From the NCBI RefSeq assembly GCF_001881495.1, contig NZ_LUKY01000033.1, positions 310,001 through 374,000 of the forward strand: a stretch of DNA of 64,000 nucleotides, given 5' to 3'. Numbering within the stretch: position 1 is the first letter of the stretch; each line of letters begins with the position of its first letter. Made by a program: the position numbers and the translations under genes. Shown in pieces: positions 10,938 through 20,900 of this stretch. Source of the stretch: Candidatus Rickettsiella isopodorum (GTDB lineage Bacteria > Pseudomonadota > Gammaproteobacteria > Diplorickettsiales > Diplorickettsiaceae). The notes under the pieces were generated by a model. It ran no database searches and was not told the DNA's origin. It saw nothing but the letters and a program-made list of their open reading frames with translations.

Positions 10938-11390
10938 ATGGCACTAGAACAGAATTATGGTACGGGTCGTCGCAAAACAGCGACTGCTCGAGTATTCCTC
11001 AGAAAAGGAACTGGTATTATCAAAGTAAATGGTCGTACTTTAGAAAATTATTTTGGCCGTGAAACCGCTCAGATGGTTGTTAATCAACCTCTAGAAGTTG
11101 TTGACCAGATGGGTAGATTTGATATCACAGTGACAGTTTCTGGCGGGGGAAGCAGTGGTCAAGCTGGCGCAGTTCGACATGGGATCAGCCGAGCTCTAAT
11201 CAATTATGATGAAGTAACTACAACCGATATTAACGATGGCGATACTCATAGCGGTGAAGCTAGTAATGATAGGTCATTTCGTCGATTATTGCGGCACGCT
11301 GGCTTAGTTACTCGCGACGCAAGAAAAGTTGAGCGGAAAAAAGTAGGTCGACACAAAGCCCGTAAAGGAACTCAATATTCAAAACGATAA
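10938..11390 (+). CDS. rpsI: 30S ribosomal protein S9 with a 20-residue internal insertion
   Basis: S9 binds the head of the small subunit and its basic C-terminal tail reaches the P-site tRNA. Conserved parts are [35 protein letters not shown], the [12 protein letters not shown] segment and the terminal SKR. The protein has 150 residues against about 130 in E. coli. The difference is an insertion at about residues 93-112, acidic and Ser/Thr-rich ([16 protein letters not shown]), between the conserved NYDE and the helix [10 protein letters not shown]. The reading frame is intact and the flanks align perfectly, so it is a genuine insertion, not a misread start. Confidence 0.97.
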   Translation: MALEQNYGTGRRKTATARVFLRKGTGIIKVNGRTLENYFGRETAQMVVNQPLEVVDQMGRFDITVTVSGGGSSGQAGAVRHGISRALINYDEVTTTDINDGDTHSGEASNDRSFRRLLRHAGLVTRDARKVERKKVGRHKARKGTQYSKR

Positions 11391-11467
11391 TCATCGTATT
11401 ATTTATTGGAATGTTTTGGACCTAAGTGTATTTATAAATAATTATATATTTTTCAACGACGAAAGAA

Positions 11468-12043
11468 ATGGAAGAAGATCGTCGCCAATTACTAGTTATT
11501 ATAATAGCTATCATGGCTGGATTTGGTATAGCTACTGCTAGCAGTATCCCATTTTTAGCATCATTACAGCCAAGCGCAGAAACTCTCGTAGCTACTGCTT
11601 CTATTGAAGTTGATTTAAGTCATTTAGCGCCAGGGGAATCCATGGTGGTTGCTTGGCAAAATAAGCCTATTTGGATAATCCGACGAACCCAAGCGATGTT
11701 AGATAATCTTCTGAACATTCACCCCTTATTACGCGACCCAGATTCTTTAACTGAACAGCAGCCTTCTTACGCGCGTAATGAATACCGTTCACTTAATCCA
11801 GAATATTTAATACTTATCGGCTTATGTACACATTTAGGATGTTCCCCACAATTTAAACCCAAGCAAGGAGAATTAAATCGCAAATGGCCTGGAGGACTCT
11901 ATTGTCCATGTCATGGCTCTAAGTTTGATCTTGCTGGGCGGGTTATGAAAAATGTTCCTGCTCCAACTAATCTCAAAATTCCTCCTTATCGGTTTACAAA
12001 TGAACATACTGTTGTCATAGGTGAAAACCCAAGGTTAGTATAA
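11468..12043 (+). CDS. petA: Ubiquinol-cytochrome c reductase Rieske iron-sulfur subunit
   Basis: This is the [2Fe-2S] subunit of the cytochrome bc1 complex, which takes an electron from ubiquinol at the Qo site. One N-terminal membrane anchor (about residues 8-30) is followed by a periplasmic domain with the cluster ligands Cys120/His122 in CTHLGC and Cys146/His149 in CPCHGS; Cys125 and Cys148 form the stabilising disulfide. Length is 191 residues, normal. It is followed by petB and petC in the same direction. A repeat-like segment (copy C) fills the gap to petB. Confidence 0.96.
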   Translation: MEEDRRQLLVIIIAIMAGFGIATASSIPFLASLQPSAETLVATASIEVDLSHLAPGESMVVAWQNKPIWIIRRTQAMLDNLLNIHPLLRDPDSLTEQQPSYARNEYRSLNPEYLILIGLCTHLGCSPQFKPKQGELNRKWPGGLYCPCHGSKFDLAGRVMKNVPAPTNLKIPPYRFTNEHTVVIGENPRLV

Positions 12044-12063
12044 ATGCAAATATCACTATACTT

Positions 12064-12172
12064 GCAGCAATTGAATTTTTGACAATACGCAAGTTAAGCA
12101 AGGAGTGCATATAACCATGGGGATTACGAGTTGAACGGAAACACAGACAAAAATTCCCGTAAAAACAGTATA
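12064..12172 (+). repeat. Dispersed ~115-bp repeat, copy C (degenerate; supplies petB start)
   Basis: A diverged copy in plus orientation, starting GCAGCAATTGAATTTTTGAC. It continues through GGAGTGCATATAACCATGGG and GATTACGAGTTGAACGGAAA, and ends near the codons for petB residue 14. The order of conserved blocks matches copies A, B and E. It covers the TTG start codon of petB and roughly its first 14 codons. Confidence 0.75.
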
Positions 12173-13375
12173 TTCAATTGGTTATCCGAACGTTTACCAA
12201 TTAATGAGTATATTCACCAACATTTAACACAATATTATCTACCTAAAAATCTTAATTTTTGGTATTTCTTTGGTTCTTTAAGTCTATTTACTTTTTTTTT
12301 ACAAATTTTAACGGGTATATGGCTAACCCTATTTTATACCCCTACACCTGCAGAGGCATTTAATTCCATCGAAATAATGATGCGAGAAGTACCTTATGGG
12401 TGGCTATTACGCTATCTACATTCTACTGGTGCTTCAGTTTTTTTTATCCTAATTTACGCACACATTTTTCGAAGCCTTTTATATGGATCCTATAAAAAAC
12501 CTAGGGAGTTGGTTTGGTTGTTAGGCGTATGCCTTTACATTATTTTGTTACTCGAAGCATTTCTCGGATATTTACTTCCTTGGGGGCAAACATCCTATTG
12601 GGCAAGCCAAATTGGCACTTCATTGCTCGAATCAATTCCTAAGGTTGGCGAAACGCTAACACTTTGGATTCGCGGTAATACGATCGTATCAGAAGAAACT
12701 TTACATCGTTTTTTTGCACTCCATGTGATAGCTATGCCTTTATCATTGGTATTTTTAATTCGACTACACCTTATTGCTTTACATAAAGTTGGCTGTAATA
12801 ATCCAGAAGGAATTTCTATATCAACAAAATCAATCTTACCTAATAAAACATTCTCTAGAGTCCCTTTTCACCCTTATTACACGGTCAAAGAATTGTATGC
12901 TTTACTAATTTTTTTGTTTATTTTTTCCATTATTGTATTTTTTGTTCCTGAAATGAATGGATATTTCCTTGAAGCAAATAATTTCATTCCAGCAGACCCT
13001 TTATTAACTCCTAGCCATATTAAACCACTATGGTATTTAGCACCTTTTTATGGTGTGTTATGTGTTATTCCTAATAAATCATTAGGTATTTTAATTATGG
13101 GGGCTTTTCTTTTCATGCTATTTATGTTGCCCTGGCTCGATCGCAGCCCAGTTCGATCGATGCGATATCGTGGTTGTTATTCTCGCTTCGCTTTAGCAAT
13201 TTTTATACTCAGTTTTGGTTTACTTACCTATATGAGTACAACCCTACTGACACCAGATAAGACACTTTTTATACAGATCTTACTGCTCAACTATTTTCTT
13301 TTTTTTTTACTGATGCCCTTCTATACAAAATATGAAAAAAATAAACTATTACCAAGACCCCTATGCGGAAAATAA
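12131..13375 (+). CDS. petB: Ubiquinol-cytochrome c reductase cytochrome b subunit (PLWY variant)
   Basis: Cytochrome b carries the two b hemes and both quinone sites of the bc1 complex in the inner membrane. Heme ligands are His97/His111 and His198/His213, and eight or so membrane helices are evident over 414 residues. Family resemblance begins at FNWLSERLP, about residue 15. No ATG or GTG lies in frame before the helices, so the TTG at 12131 is the likely start, though it lacks a well-placed ribosome site (AAGGAG is about 25 bases away). The first codons derive from repeat copy C. The Qo-site motif that is normally PEWY reads PLWY (residues 299-302), losing the glutamate implicated in proton release. 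The end overlaps petC by 13 bp. Confidence 0.93.
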   Translation: MNGNTDKNSRKNSIFNWLSERLPINEYIHQHLTQYYLPKNLNFWYFFGSLSLFTFFLQILTGIWLTLFYTPTPAEAFNSIEIMMREVPYGWLLRYLHSTGASVFFILIYAHIFRSLLYGSYKKPRELVWLLGVCLYIILLLEAFLGYLLPWGQTSYWASQIGTSLLESIPKVGETLTLWIRGNTIVSEETLHRFFALHVIAMPLSLVFLIRLHLIALHKVGCNNPEGISISTKSILPNKTFSRVPFHPYYTVKELYALLIFLFIFSIIVFFVPEMNGYFLEANNFIPADPLLTPSHIKPLWYLAPFYGVLCVIPNKSLGILIMGAFLFMLFMLPWLDRSPVRSMRYRGCYSRFALAIFILSFGLLTYMSTTLLTPDKTLFIQILLLNYFLFFLLMPFYTKYEKNKLLPRPLCGK

Positions 13376-14154
13376 TAGTTAGTGTTTTTTTTCTATTTAT
13401 CTTTATATTTTTATTTTTTAGGATAGCAAATCCTTTTGAAAATAAACGAGTAAAATTCTCAATTCCACCATCTAATCTTGCTTCAGTACAACGTGGAGCA
13501 AAATATTTTATGAATTATTGTTCAGGGTGTCATTCGCTACACTATATGCGTTATAATCGACTTGGAGTTGATCTGAACATTGATGATCCATTCAATTCAG
13601 CCCCTCAACAACGGTTAAAAGATAATCTTGTTTTTACTCAGGCTAAAACTAGCGATACAATAAAATCAAGCTTACATAAAAAAGAAAGCTTATTATGGTT
13701 TGGAAAGCCTCCTCCAGACCTTTCTTTGAGTATTCGGGCAAGAAGTGCTGATTGGGTGTATAATTACTTACTTAGCTTTTACTTGGATGATACGAGGCCT
13801 TTTGGAGTTAACAATAGTTTCATTAAAAACACCGCGATGCCGGATCCATTAGCGATAATACGTATGGATACCAATACCTATCATACTAATATTAACGATA
13901 GATCATCCCTAAAAATTATCAATCGTACCTACTCACATTCTAATAAAAGTAGATTAAAAGCTCCTATGTTAGAAGGAATAGTGATTGATTTAGTGAATTT
14001 TTTAGCTTATACAGCTGAACCTACAAAAAATAATCGCCAATCATTGGGTAAAAAAGTATGCGGATTTTTGTTGTTATTAACCTATTTTGTTTATCTTTTA
14101 AAAAAGAAAATCTGGGGAAATATAGAAAAAATAAACATTTTTCATAATCCATGA
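13363..14154 (+). CDS. petC: Cytochrome c1 subunit of the bc1 complex
   Basis: Cytochrome c1 passes electrons from the Rieske protein to a soluble acceptor in the periplasm. The hydrophobic N-terminus (residues 1-20) is a signal/anchor. Heme attachment CSGCH is followed by YMRYNRLGVDL, the axial methionine is expected in NTAMPDPL, and the conserved DLVNFLAYTAEP precedes a C-terminal membrane anchor. The 263-residue sequence is rather diverged, with an A+T-rich composition and lysine/asparagine-rich loops, but the key residues remain. It overlaps the end of petB. Confidence 0.92.
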   Translation: MRKIIVSVFFLFIFIFLFFRIANPFENKRVKFSIPPSNLASVQRGAKYFMNYCSGCHSLHYMRYNRLGVDLNIDDPFNSAPQQRLKDNLVFTQAKTSDTIKSSLHKKESLLWFGKPPPDLSLSIRARSADWVYNYLLSFYLDDTRPFGVNNSFIKNTAMPDPLAIIRMDTNTYHTNINDRSSLKIINRTYSHSNKSRLKAPMLEGIVIDLVNFLAYTAEPTKNNRQSLGKKVCGFLLLLTYFVYLLKKKIWGNIEKINIFHNP

Positions 14155-14191
14155 AAAGTATTTTAAATTATTAATATGGAGAACCTTTTAT

Positions 14192-14842
14192 ATGGCACAA
14201 CCTGCCGGTAAACGTTCAACTATGTGTTTATATGCAAATATCAATGACCCTTATAGTCATAGGGTACGTATTGTTTTGGCGGAAAAAGGGATTAGTGCGG
14301 AAATTATAGAGGTATCGCCTACAGAATTACCTGAAGGTTTGTTACAACACAACCCTTATGGTACTGTCCCTACTATTATTGATCGAGATCTCGTCCTTTA
14401 CGAAACAAATATTATTACCGAATATTTGGATGAGCGTTTTCCTCATCCTCCTTTATTACCCGTTTATCCAGTAGCTCGTGCCAAAAGTCGACAGATGATT
14501 TATCGAATTGAGCGTGATTGGTATCCTCTATTACAACAAATAGAAAGTACATTAAATAATACTAAAACAACCAAGCCTACAGAGTCTATGCATGCTGCTC
14601 AAAAGAAATTAGAAGGTAGTTTGGCTAGTCTAGCACCTATATTTGCTGGTAAATCATTTTTCTTGAGTGACGAATTTACTTTAGTAGATTGTTGTATGGC
14701 GCCGTTATTATGGCGTTTACATCGTTTAAATATTAAACTAGCACCTATGCCAAGTGCTATCAAAGAATACGAAGAGCGCTTATTTAAACGCCCCTCATTT
14801 AAAGCAACTTTAAATGAGGTCGAATTTGGAGTGAAAATTTAA
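14192..14842 (+). CDS. sspA: Stringent starvation protein A, GST-fold
   Basis: SspA is a glutathione-S-transferase-fold protein that associates with RNA polymerase and modulates stress and virulence genes. The thioredoxin-like N-terminal half includes DPYSHRVRIVLAEKGI, NPYGTVPT and YETNIITEYLDERFPHPPL; an all-helical C-terminal domain follows. Length is 216 residues, standard. GGAG precedes the ATG at 14192. It lies in the conserved order rpsI-petABC-sspA-sspB, one base before sspB. Confidence 0.93.
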   Translation: MAQPAGKRSTMCLYANINDPYSHRVRIVLAEKGISAEIIEVSPTELPEGLLQHNPYGTVPTIIDRDLVLYETNIITEYLDERFPHPPLLPVYPVARAKSRQMIYRIERDWYPLLQQIESTLNNTKTTKPTESMHAAQKKLEGSLASLAPIFAGKSFFLSDEFTLVDCCMAPLLWRLHRLNIKLAPMPSAIKEYEERLFKRPSFKATLNEVEFGVKI

Positions 14843-14843
14843 A

Positions 14844-15233
14844 ATGATGACCTCAAATCGTTCCTATTTATTACGTGCATTTTATGATTGGATTATTGAT
14901 AATCAATTAACCCCGTATATTCTTTTAGATGCTGAACTACCTCATGTAGAAGTACCAAAGCAATGTATTAAAGATGGTAAAATTACTTTAAATATATCTA
15001 CTGACGCTATATTAAATTTAAAAATAGATACTCAAGCGATACAATTTGAAGCGAGTTTTAATGGACAATCGATGCTTATTTACGCACCTATTCAAGCGGT
15101 ATTGGCCATCTATACGCGAGAAAATGGTCAAGGTATGGTATTTACAGAAGAAGAAAGCAGTGATGAGGGTGGAAATAATCCCCCTCCTAGAGTTAGACCA
15201 GGTACAAAACCTAAACTCTCTATTGTTAAATAA
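14844..15233 (+). CDS. sspB: ClpXP adaptor SspB
   Basis: SspB tethers ssrA-tagged polypeptides to ClpXP. The N-terminal domain (YLLRAFYDWIIDNQLTPYI, then VEVPKQC and the NISTDA segment) matches the tag-binding fold. An acidic linker (EEESSDEGG) leads to the C-terminal ClpX-binding tail RPGTKPKLSIVK. Length is 129 residues. tmRNA and SmpB at about 50 kb would provide the tagged substrates, and clpX/clpP are at 5.5-7.7 kb. Confidence 0.92.
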   Translation: MMTSNRSYLLRAFYDWIIDNQLTPYILLDAELPHVEVPKQCIKDGKITLNISTDAILNLKIDTQAIQFEASFNGQSMLIYAPIQAVLAIYTRENGQGMVFTEEESSDEGGNNPPPRVRPGTKPKLSIVK

Positions 15234-15234
15234 A

Positions 15235-15684
15235 ATGTCATCGCCAATCATAATTGGGTGGAGGGAATGGGTCTCTTTACCTGAATTAGGGATACCTCGT
15301 CTGAAAACAAAGGTAGATACTGGCGCACGAACCTCAGCTTTACATGCCTGCCGCGTAGAAATTATTGAAAGAACTCCCCATCAAAAGAAAGTATGCTTTA
15401 TCATACATCCTCAACCACGACGTTTCCCAGAAAAATCAATTAGCTGTGTTGCTGATTTAATCGATATACGTGAAGTTACCGATTCTGGTGGCCATAAAGA
15501 AAATCGATGTGTTATCCAAACCTCTATCGTTCTCGGCACACAATGCTGGCCCATCGAAATTACTTTAACAAGCCGAGATAACATGCGTTTTAGAATGTTA
15601 TTAGGCCGAACTGCATTAAAGCACCGCTTTATTGTTAATCCCACTCATTCTTATTTATACAGCAAAAGAACTATAATCCCATGA
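15235..15684 (+). CDS. rimB: RimB/DUF785-type retropepsin-like protease
   Basis: A 149-residue protein of the ATP-dependent zinc protease/DUF785 family, linked in Pseudomonas to trimming the glutamate tail that RimK adds to ribosomal protein S6. The frame is open from 15046, but family resemblance starts with the ATG at 15235 ([16 protein letters not shown]), just after the sspB stop. The aspartic-protease-like motif [10 protein letters not shown] is at about residues 27-36. The stop overlaps the rimK start by four bases (ATGA), implying translational coupling. The gene name follows the Pseudomonas usage and is less certain than the family. Confidence 0.85.
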   Translation: MSSPIIIGWREWVSLPELGIPRLKTKVDTGARTSALHACRVEIIERTPHQKKVCFIIHPQPRRFPEKSISCVADLIDIREVTDSGGHKENRCVIQTSIVLGTQCWPIEITLTSRDNMRFRMLLGRTALKHRFIVNPTHSYLYSKRTIIP

Positions 15685-16562
15685 AAATTGCAATTTTATC
15701 TCGCCGTCCAAAACTGTATTCAACGCGTCGTTTAGAAGAAGAAGCTAAGAAAAGAGGGCATCAAGTTAAAATTATAGATACCCTCCGATGCTACATGAAT
15801 ATCACGACACAAAATCCATATATTCACTATAAGGGTAAGATTTTGGATAAATTCGATGCCATTATTCCAAGGATTGGAGCTTCAATCACTTTTTACGGCG
15901 CCGCATTGGTCAGACAATTTGAAATGATGGGCGTATTTGTTGCAAATAACTCAATTTCTATCACCAGAGCTCAAGATAAACTGCGTTCCTTACAAATTCT
16001 ATCTCGAAAAGGAGTAGGTTTACCTATTACCGGGTTTGCTTATTCTCCTGATGACATTCAGGATCTAATCAGCATGGTAGGTGGTCCCCCTTTAGTCATT
16101 AAAATTTTAGAAGGGACACAAGGTATTGGTGTAGTACTTGCTGAAACTCAACAAGCTGCTATTAGTGTTATTGAAGCCTTTTTAGATTTACAAGCCCATA
16201 TTATGGTCCAAGAATATATTAAAGAAGCTAAAGCGGCAGATATTCGTTGTTTTGTAGTCAATGGTAAAGTTATTGCTGCAATGGAACGCCAAGCTAAATT
16301 AGGAGAATTTCGCTCTAATATTCACCGCGGAGGTACTGTGCGGCTTGCTAAAATAACCTCTGAAGAGCGTGCAACAGCAGTTCGAGCGGCTAAGGTTATT
16401 GGTCTCAATATTGCAGGCGTTGATTTATTACGATCCAACAGAGGTCCTTTAGTAATGGAAGTAAATTCATCTCCTGGATTAGAAGGAATAGAAAAAGCCA
16501 CACAAAAAAATGTTGCTGAAATTATTATTAAATCTATCGAAAAAAGATCCAACAAGCATTAA
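15681..16562 (+). CDS. rimK: RimK-type ATP-grasp glutamate ligase
   Basis: RimK is an ATP-grasp ligase that adds glutamate residues to the C-terminus of ribosomal protein S6. Recognisable parts are [18 protein letters not shown], the [11 protein letters not shown] segment, the ATP-binding loop [25 protein letters not shown] and the metal-binding [12 protein letters not shown]. Length is 293 residues, close to E. coli. It follows rimB with a 4-bp overlap, so the two probably act together on one modification. Confidence 0.92.
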   Translation: MKIAILSRRPKLYSTRRLEEEAKKRGHQVKIIDTLRCYMNITTQNPYIHYKGKILDKFDAIIPRIGASITFYGAALVRQFEMMGVFVANNSISITRAQDKLRSLQILSRKGVGLPITGFAYSPDDIQDLISMVGGPPLVIKILEGTQGIGVVLAETQQAAISVIEAFLDLQAHIMVQEYIKEAKAADIRCFVVNGKVIAAMERQAKLGEFRSNIHRGGTVRLAKITSEERATAVRAAKVIGLNIAGVDLLRSNRGPLVMEVNSSPGLEGIEKATQKNVAEIIIKSIEKRSNKH

Positions 16563-16617
16563 TCCTTAATTAGCATAACTGTTGACTCTATAATGCTGTC
16601 ATCGTATAAATCAAGAG

Positions 16618-17916
16618 ATGATAACGAATATATACCCATTTTCACCCTTGGCAGCGCGATTACGCCCCCAACATTTAGATGAATTTTTTGGTCAAACTCA
16701 TTTATTGGGACCCCAAAAAGCATTGCGGCTAACCCTATTGAGCGGTCAATTACACTCAATGATCTTATGGGGACCTCCGGGAACAGGAAAAACAACTTTA
16801 GCTTCATTAATAGCAAATCACATTCAAGCCAGATTTGTCTCTTTATCCGCATTACAATCAGGCGTTAAAGAAATAAGAAAACTTGCAGAGCATACAAAAG
16901 TTCAACTCAATACGACATCACCCAAAAAAACGATATGTTTTATTGATGAAATTCATCGTTTCAACAAATCTCAACAAGACTCACTTTTACCTTTTGTTGA
17001 ATCCGGACTCTTCATATTAATTGGCGCTACGACAGAAAACCCCTCTTTTGAAATTAATAATGCTTTACTTTCACGAACTCGCATCTATGTACTAAAAAAA
17101 TTGCGTGTAGAAGAAATCCTTCAGATCATTGATCGAGCTTTAAGTGATACTAAAAATGGATTAGGTAGTAAAAATTTAATGATGAAATCTTCTGTAAAAA
17201 AACAATTAGCGTATATTGCTGACGGAGATGCCCGTCAGGTTTTAAACCTTCTGGAAATTTCCGCAGACTTAGCAGAAAATAACATTATTGACGAAAATAC
17301 TTTAAGAGCGATCACTCAAACTAATTTACGGCGTTTTGATAAAAATGGAGAGTTCTTTTATGATCAAATTTCTGCATTACATAAATCAGTACGCGGAACC
17401 GATCCAGATGCTGCCCTTTATTGGTTAGCACGTATGCTGGACGGCGGATGCGATCCATTATATATTGCAAGGCGAGTTGTCAGAATGGCTAGTGAAGACA
17501 TTGGCAATGCGGATCCGCGTGGTTTACAAATTGCTTTAGATGCTTGGATGGCACAAGAACGTTTAGGTAGTCCTGAAGGTGAGCTTGCCTTAGCTCAGGC
17601 TATAGTTTATTTGTCCTGTACTGCAAAAAGTAATGCTGTTTATACCGCATTTAATGCGGCGATGAAAGATGCACAAGAAAACGGTACGATGGAAGTCCCT
17701 TTACATCTGCGGAATGCCCCTACTCAATTAATGCGCAAATTAGACTATGGAAAAAACTACCGTTACGCTCATGACGAACCTAACTCTTATGCGGATGGAG
17801 AACACTACTTCCCTAAAGAATTAAAGGATCGGCAATATTATTTTCCCGTCCCACGCGGTTTGGAACTTAAAATCGCAGAAAAACTTGCACGTTTAAAAAA
17901 ATCAGAAAAAATATAA
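16618..17916 (+). CDS. rarA: Replication-associated recombination protein A (MgsA/RarA AAA+ ATPase)
   Basis: RarA is a clamp-loader-like AAA+ ATPase acting at stalled replication forks. The 432 residues include AARLRPQHLDEFFGQ, Walker A GPPGTGKT, Walker B CFIDEIHRF, the GATTENPSFE sensor, and the C-terminal tetramerisation part with VRMASEDIGNADPR. The ATG at 16618 lies 55 bp after rimK. It converges on aas with only nine bases between stop codons and no visible terminator. Confidence 0.95.
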   Translation: MITNIYPFSPLAARLRPQHLDEFFGQTHLLGPQKALRLTLLSGQLHSMILWGPPGTGKTTLASLIANHIQARFVSLSALQSGVKEIRKLAEHTKVQLNTTSPKKTICFIDEIHRFNKSQQDSLLPFVESGLFILIGATTENPSFEINNALLSRTRIYVLKKLRVEEILQIIDRALSDTKNGLGSKNLMMKSSVKKQLAYIADGDARQVLNLLEISADLAENNIIDENTLRAITQTNLRRFDKNGEFFYDQISALHKSVRGTDPDAALYWLARMLDGGCDPLYIARRVVRMASEDIGNADPRGLQIALDAWMAQERLGSPEGELALAQAIVYLSCTAKSNAVYTAFNAAMKDAQENGTMEVPLHLRNAPTQLMRKLDYGKNYRYAHDEPNSYADGEHYFPKELKDRQYYFPVPRGLELKIAEKLARLKKSEKI

Positions 17917-17925
17917 AAAATGCTT

Positions 17926-20900
17926 TTAATTTTGTTCTTCTAGCCAAATTTTAACCGCCATATAATTTACCTTACCGCTACCTAATAATGGCATGCTATC
18001 AATAAAATATAATCTTCGCGGTAAACTTAATTCAGGTAATCCCTTTTCTTTGAATGCTTTAATAAGCATAGGCCGAGTTGCAAGTTTATAATCCGTGACT
18101 AAAACAAGTTGTTCTCCTTTTTTAGCATCTGGGACACTTAATATTGCATGATGTTTATCTGGCCATAAGTCATAAATTATATTCTCTATTGCTGTTAAAG
18201 AAACCATTTCCCCACTAATTTTTGCAAAGCGTTTGGCTCTGTCTTTTATAGTCAGATATCCTTCGGCATCTACCTCCACAATATCTCCCGTATCATACCA
18301 ACCATGGCTGGGGGGAATAATTTCGCCAATTTGTTCCTTGCTTAAGTAACCTAACATTACATTAGGACCAGATATTAATAAACGCCCTCCCTGCTTAATT
18401 TCAGGAACAGATTCAATCTCATAGCGAATACCTGGCAAAAAATTCCCTACGGTACCCGGTTTATTTTGCATCGGTGTATTAACACTAATAACTGGAGACG
18501 CTTCCGTTACGCCATAACCTTCAAAAATACGAATTCCAAATTTTTCCATCCATAGTTTACGGGTTTTTTCCTTTAATTTTTCTGCGCCCGCGAAAACATA
18601 CCGAATGCTGTAAAAATCATAGGGATGGGCATAACGACCATAACCTGCTAAAAAGGTATCCGCTCCAAACATAATCGTTGCATTACATTCATAAATCATA
18701 TTAGGGACTTTACGATAATGTAAGGGGGATGGATAAATAAATGTTTTTATTCCATGATAGATAGGTAAAATGATACAAGCGGTTAATCCAAAAGCATGAA
18801 ATAGTGGTAATGAACTAAAGAAAATATCTCGTTGATTAAAATCGACCTGTGTAGTCATTTGCGCAAGATTAGCTTGTATATTTTTATGACTAAGAACCAC
18901 TCCTTTAGGGTCACCTTCTGACCCAGAAGTAAATAAAATCACTGCTGGATCTTGTGGATTGGTTATTTTTTTTAATTTTTTATAATAGTAATACTGAGGG
19001 AATCGGCTGAGTAAACTCGCTTTTAATTTGTCTTTCCAAGTAATCTCTTCCTTTAAATCCTCTAAATAAATAATTTGAATAGATTTTTCGTTCAAGCGGT
19101 TAATGAGTTCGAATAAATTAGCTACCTCAATAAATTTTCTGGAAGTAAGTATGCTATGAATTTGTGCAACATGACACGCTGTTTCTATTTGTGCAGAACC
19201 TGCTGTGTAATTTAGTAAAGCGGGTATCCTTCCATAGGCTTGTAATGCAAAAAAACTAACGACTGCACTCGTCATATTAGGCAACAAAAGCCCTACTGTT
19301 TCTTGATATTTAATATAACGACAAATATAAGGACCTAAAATAAAACAGCGCGTTATTAGTTGATTATAGTTAATCGCTACTCGAGTAATATCTTCTAATA
19401 TTTTTGTAGGCCCCTTATGAATTGACTTCGCTTCTAATAAAGATTGAAACAAGGTTTTATTGTAATCTGTGCTTCGAAATAACATCTCCACCATCATGTC
19501 ATAAAGCTGATTACTAATAACCTGCCTTCTTTTTCGACTGCTCATAGTAGGATCAACAATAAACTTCCTGGGTGGTAAAATTGAAATATAAATTTTTGGA
19601 AACCAACGTATTTGAACTTTACCTCGTAAGCGGGAAAAAGGAGTATATTGGGCACCCTGTAAACGAATAGGCAGCAAATTAACTTTAGCATGATCTGCTA
19701 TTAATCCTGGTCCTTCATAAAGTTTCATCAGCGCGCCGGTTGTAGTAATCCTTCCTTCAGGAAAAATTACACATTTTTGTCCTTTCTTTACCTCTTTAAT
19801 TAAAGTTTTAATAGCTAAAGGATTTAAAGGATCTAACTCAAAAACTTTAGAAAAATATAGAAAAGGCCGTATCCACCAAATACGTGATGTAAAACTGTTA
19901 ATCGCAAATAAAAGTTCATCAGGCAAAAATGCATAAATTAAGACAACATCTAGAAAAGATGTATGGTTGGCTACAATAACTACACTTTCACCTGCGCCTT
20001 TATAATTCTCAAAACCACTTAACTTAACATCATAAAGACACCTTAATATTTTTCGTAAAAATGGCTTAATCAATCCTTGGGGTATTAATCGTGTTGCATA
20101 TATGGCCAATCCTGTATTAATAACTCCTAATAATAAAAAAATCTGTGTAACATTTAAATCAATTTTAAGTAAAAAAACGATAATGATACTAGCAATGACT
20201 ATAAATAAAGAGTTAATAATATTATTAGCCGCTATAGTTCTAGCACGATGTTCGGTAGCCGTATCTGTTTGAATTAAGGTATACAGAGGCACCGCATAAA
20301 TACCACCACTAACTGATAAACCTAATAAATCTATACAAATTCGCCAATGTGTTATCGAATGAAAAAAGCCAGCGAAATTAGTCAGTTTTTCCGTATTATG
20401 GATTAAATGGTTGGAAGCAAAATAAAGATCAGTCATAAAAATACTCATCAACCAAAGGCTAATGGGTATCCATTTCATACTTATTCTATGCTTTAATAAT
20501 CGATTACAAACTAATGACCCACAAGCAACTCCTATTGTAAAAATAACTAAAAAAAGTGTCACCACGCTCGCATCTGCAAACAAAATATTTTTAGTAAAAC
20601 TAGGAAATTGCGTTAAAAACGTAGCGCCTATTAACCAAAACCAAGAAATAGCAAGTATCGCTAAAAAAACCCTTTTTTCAGCTTTTACTTTCTGAATTAT
20701 TTTTACTGAAGACTTAATAAAATGTAAATTTAATTTTAAATTAGGGTTTGCTTTAGTAGTTGCTGGAATATAAAAACTAGCGAATAATCCCAGGCCTGCG
20801 ATAGAAATTATTATGGTTGAAATCCATCTTAAATCCGTATGATTAGCGATTAATAATCCACCTAAGATGGTTCCTATCAAAATAGCAATAAATGTGCTCG

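Noticed and set aside
15046-15234. In-frame extension of the rimB gene into sspB
   Set aside because: It overlaps sspB and has no family resemblance; ATG 15235 fits the conserved N-terminus.
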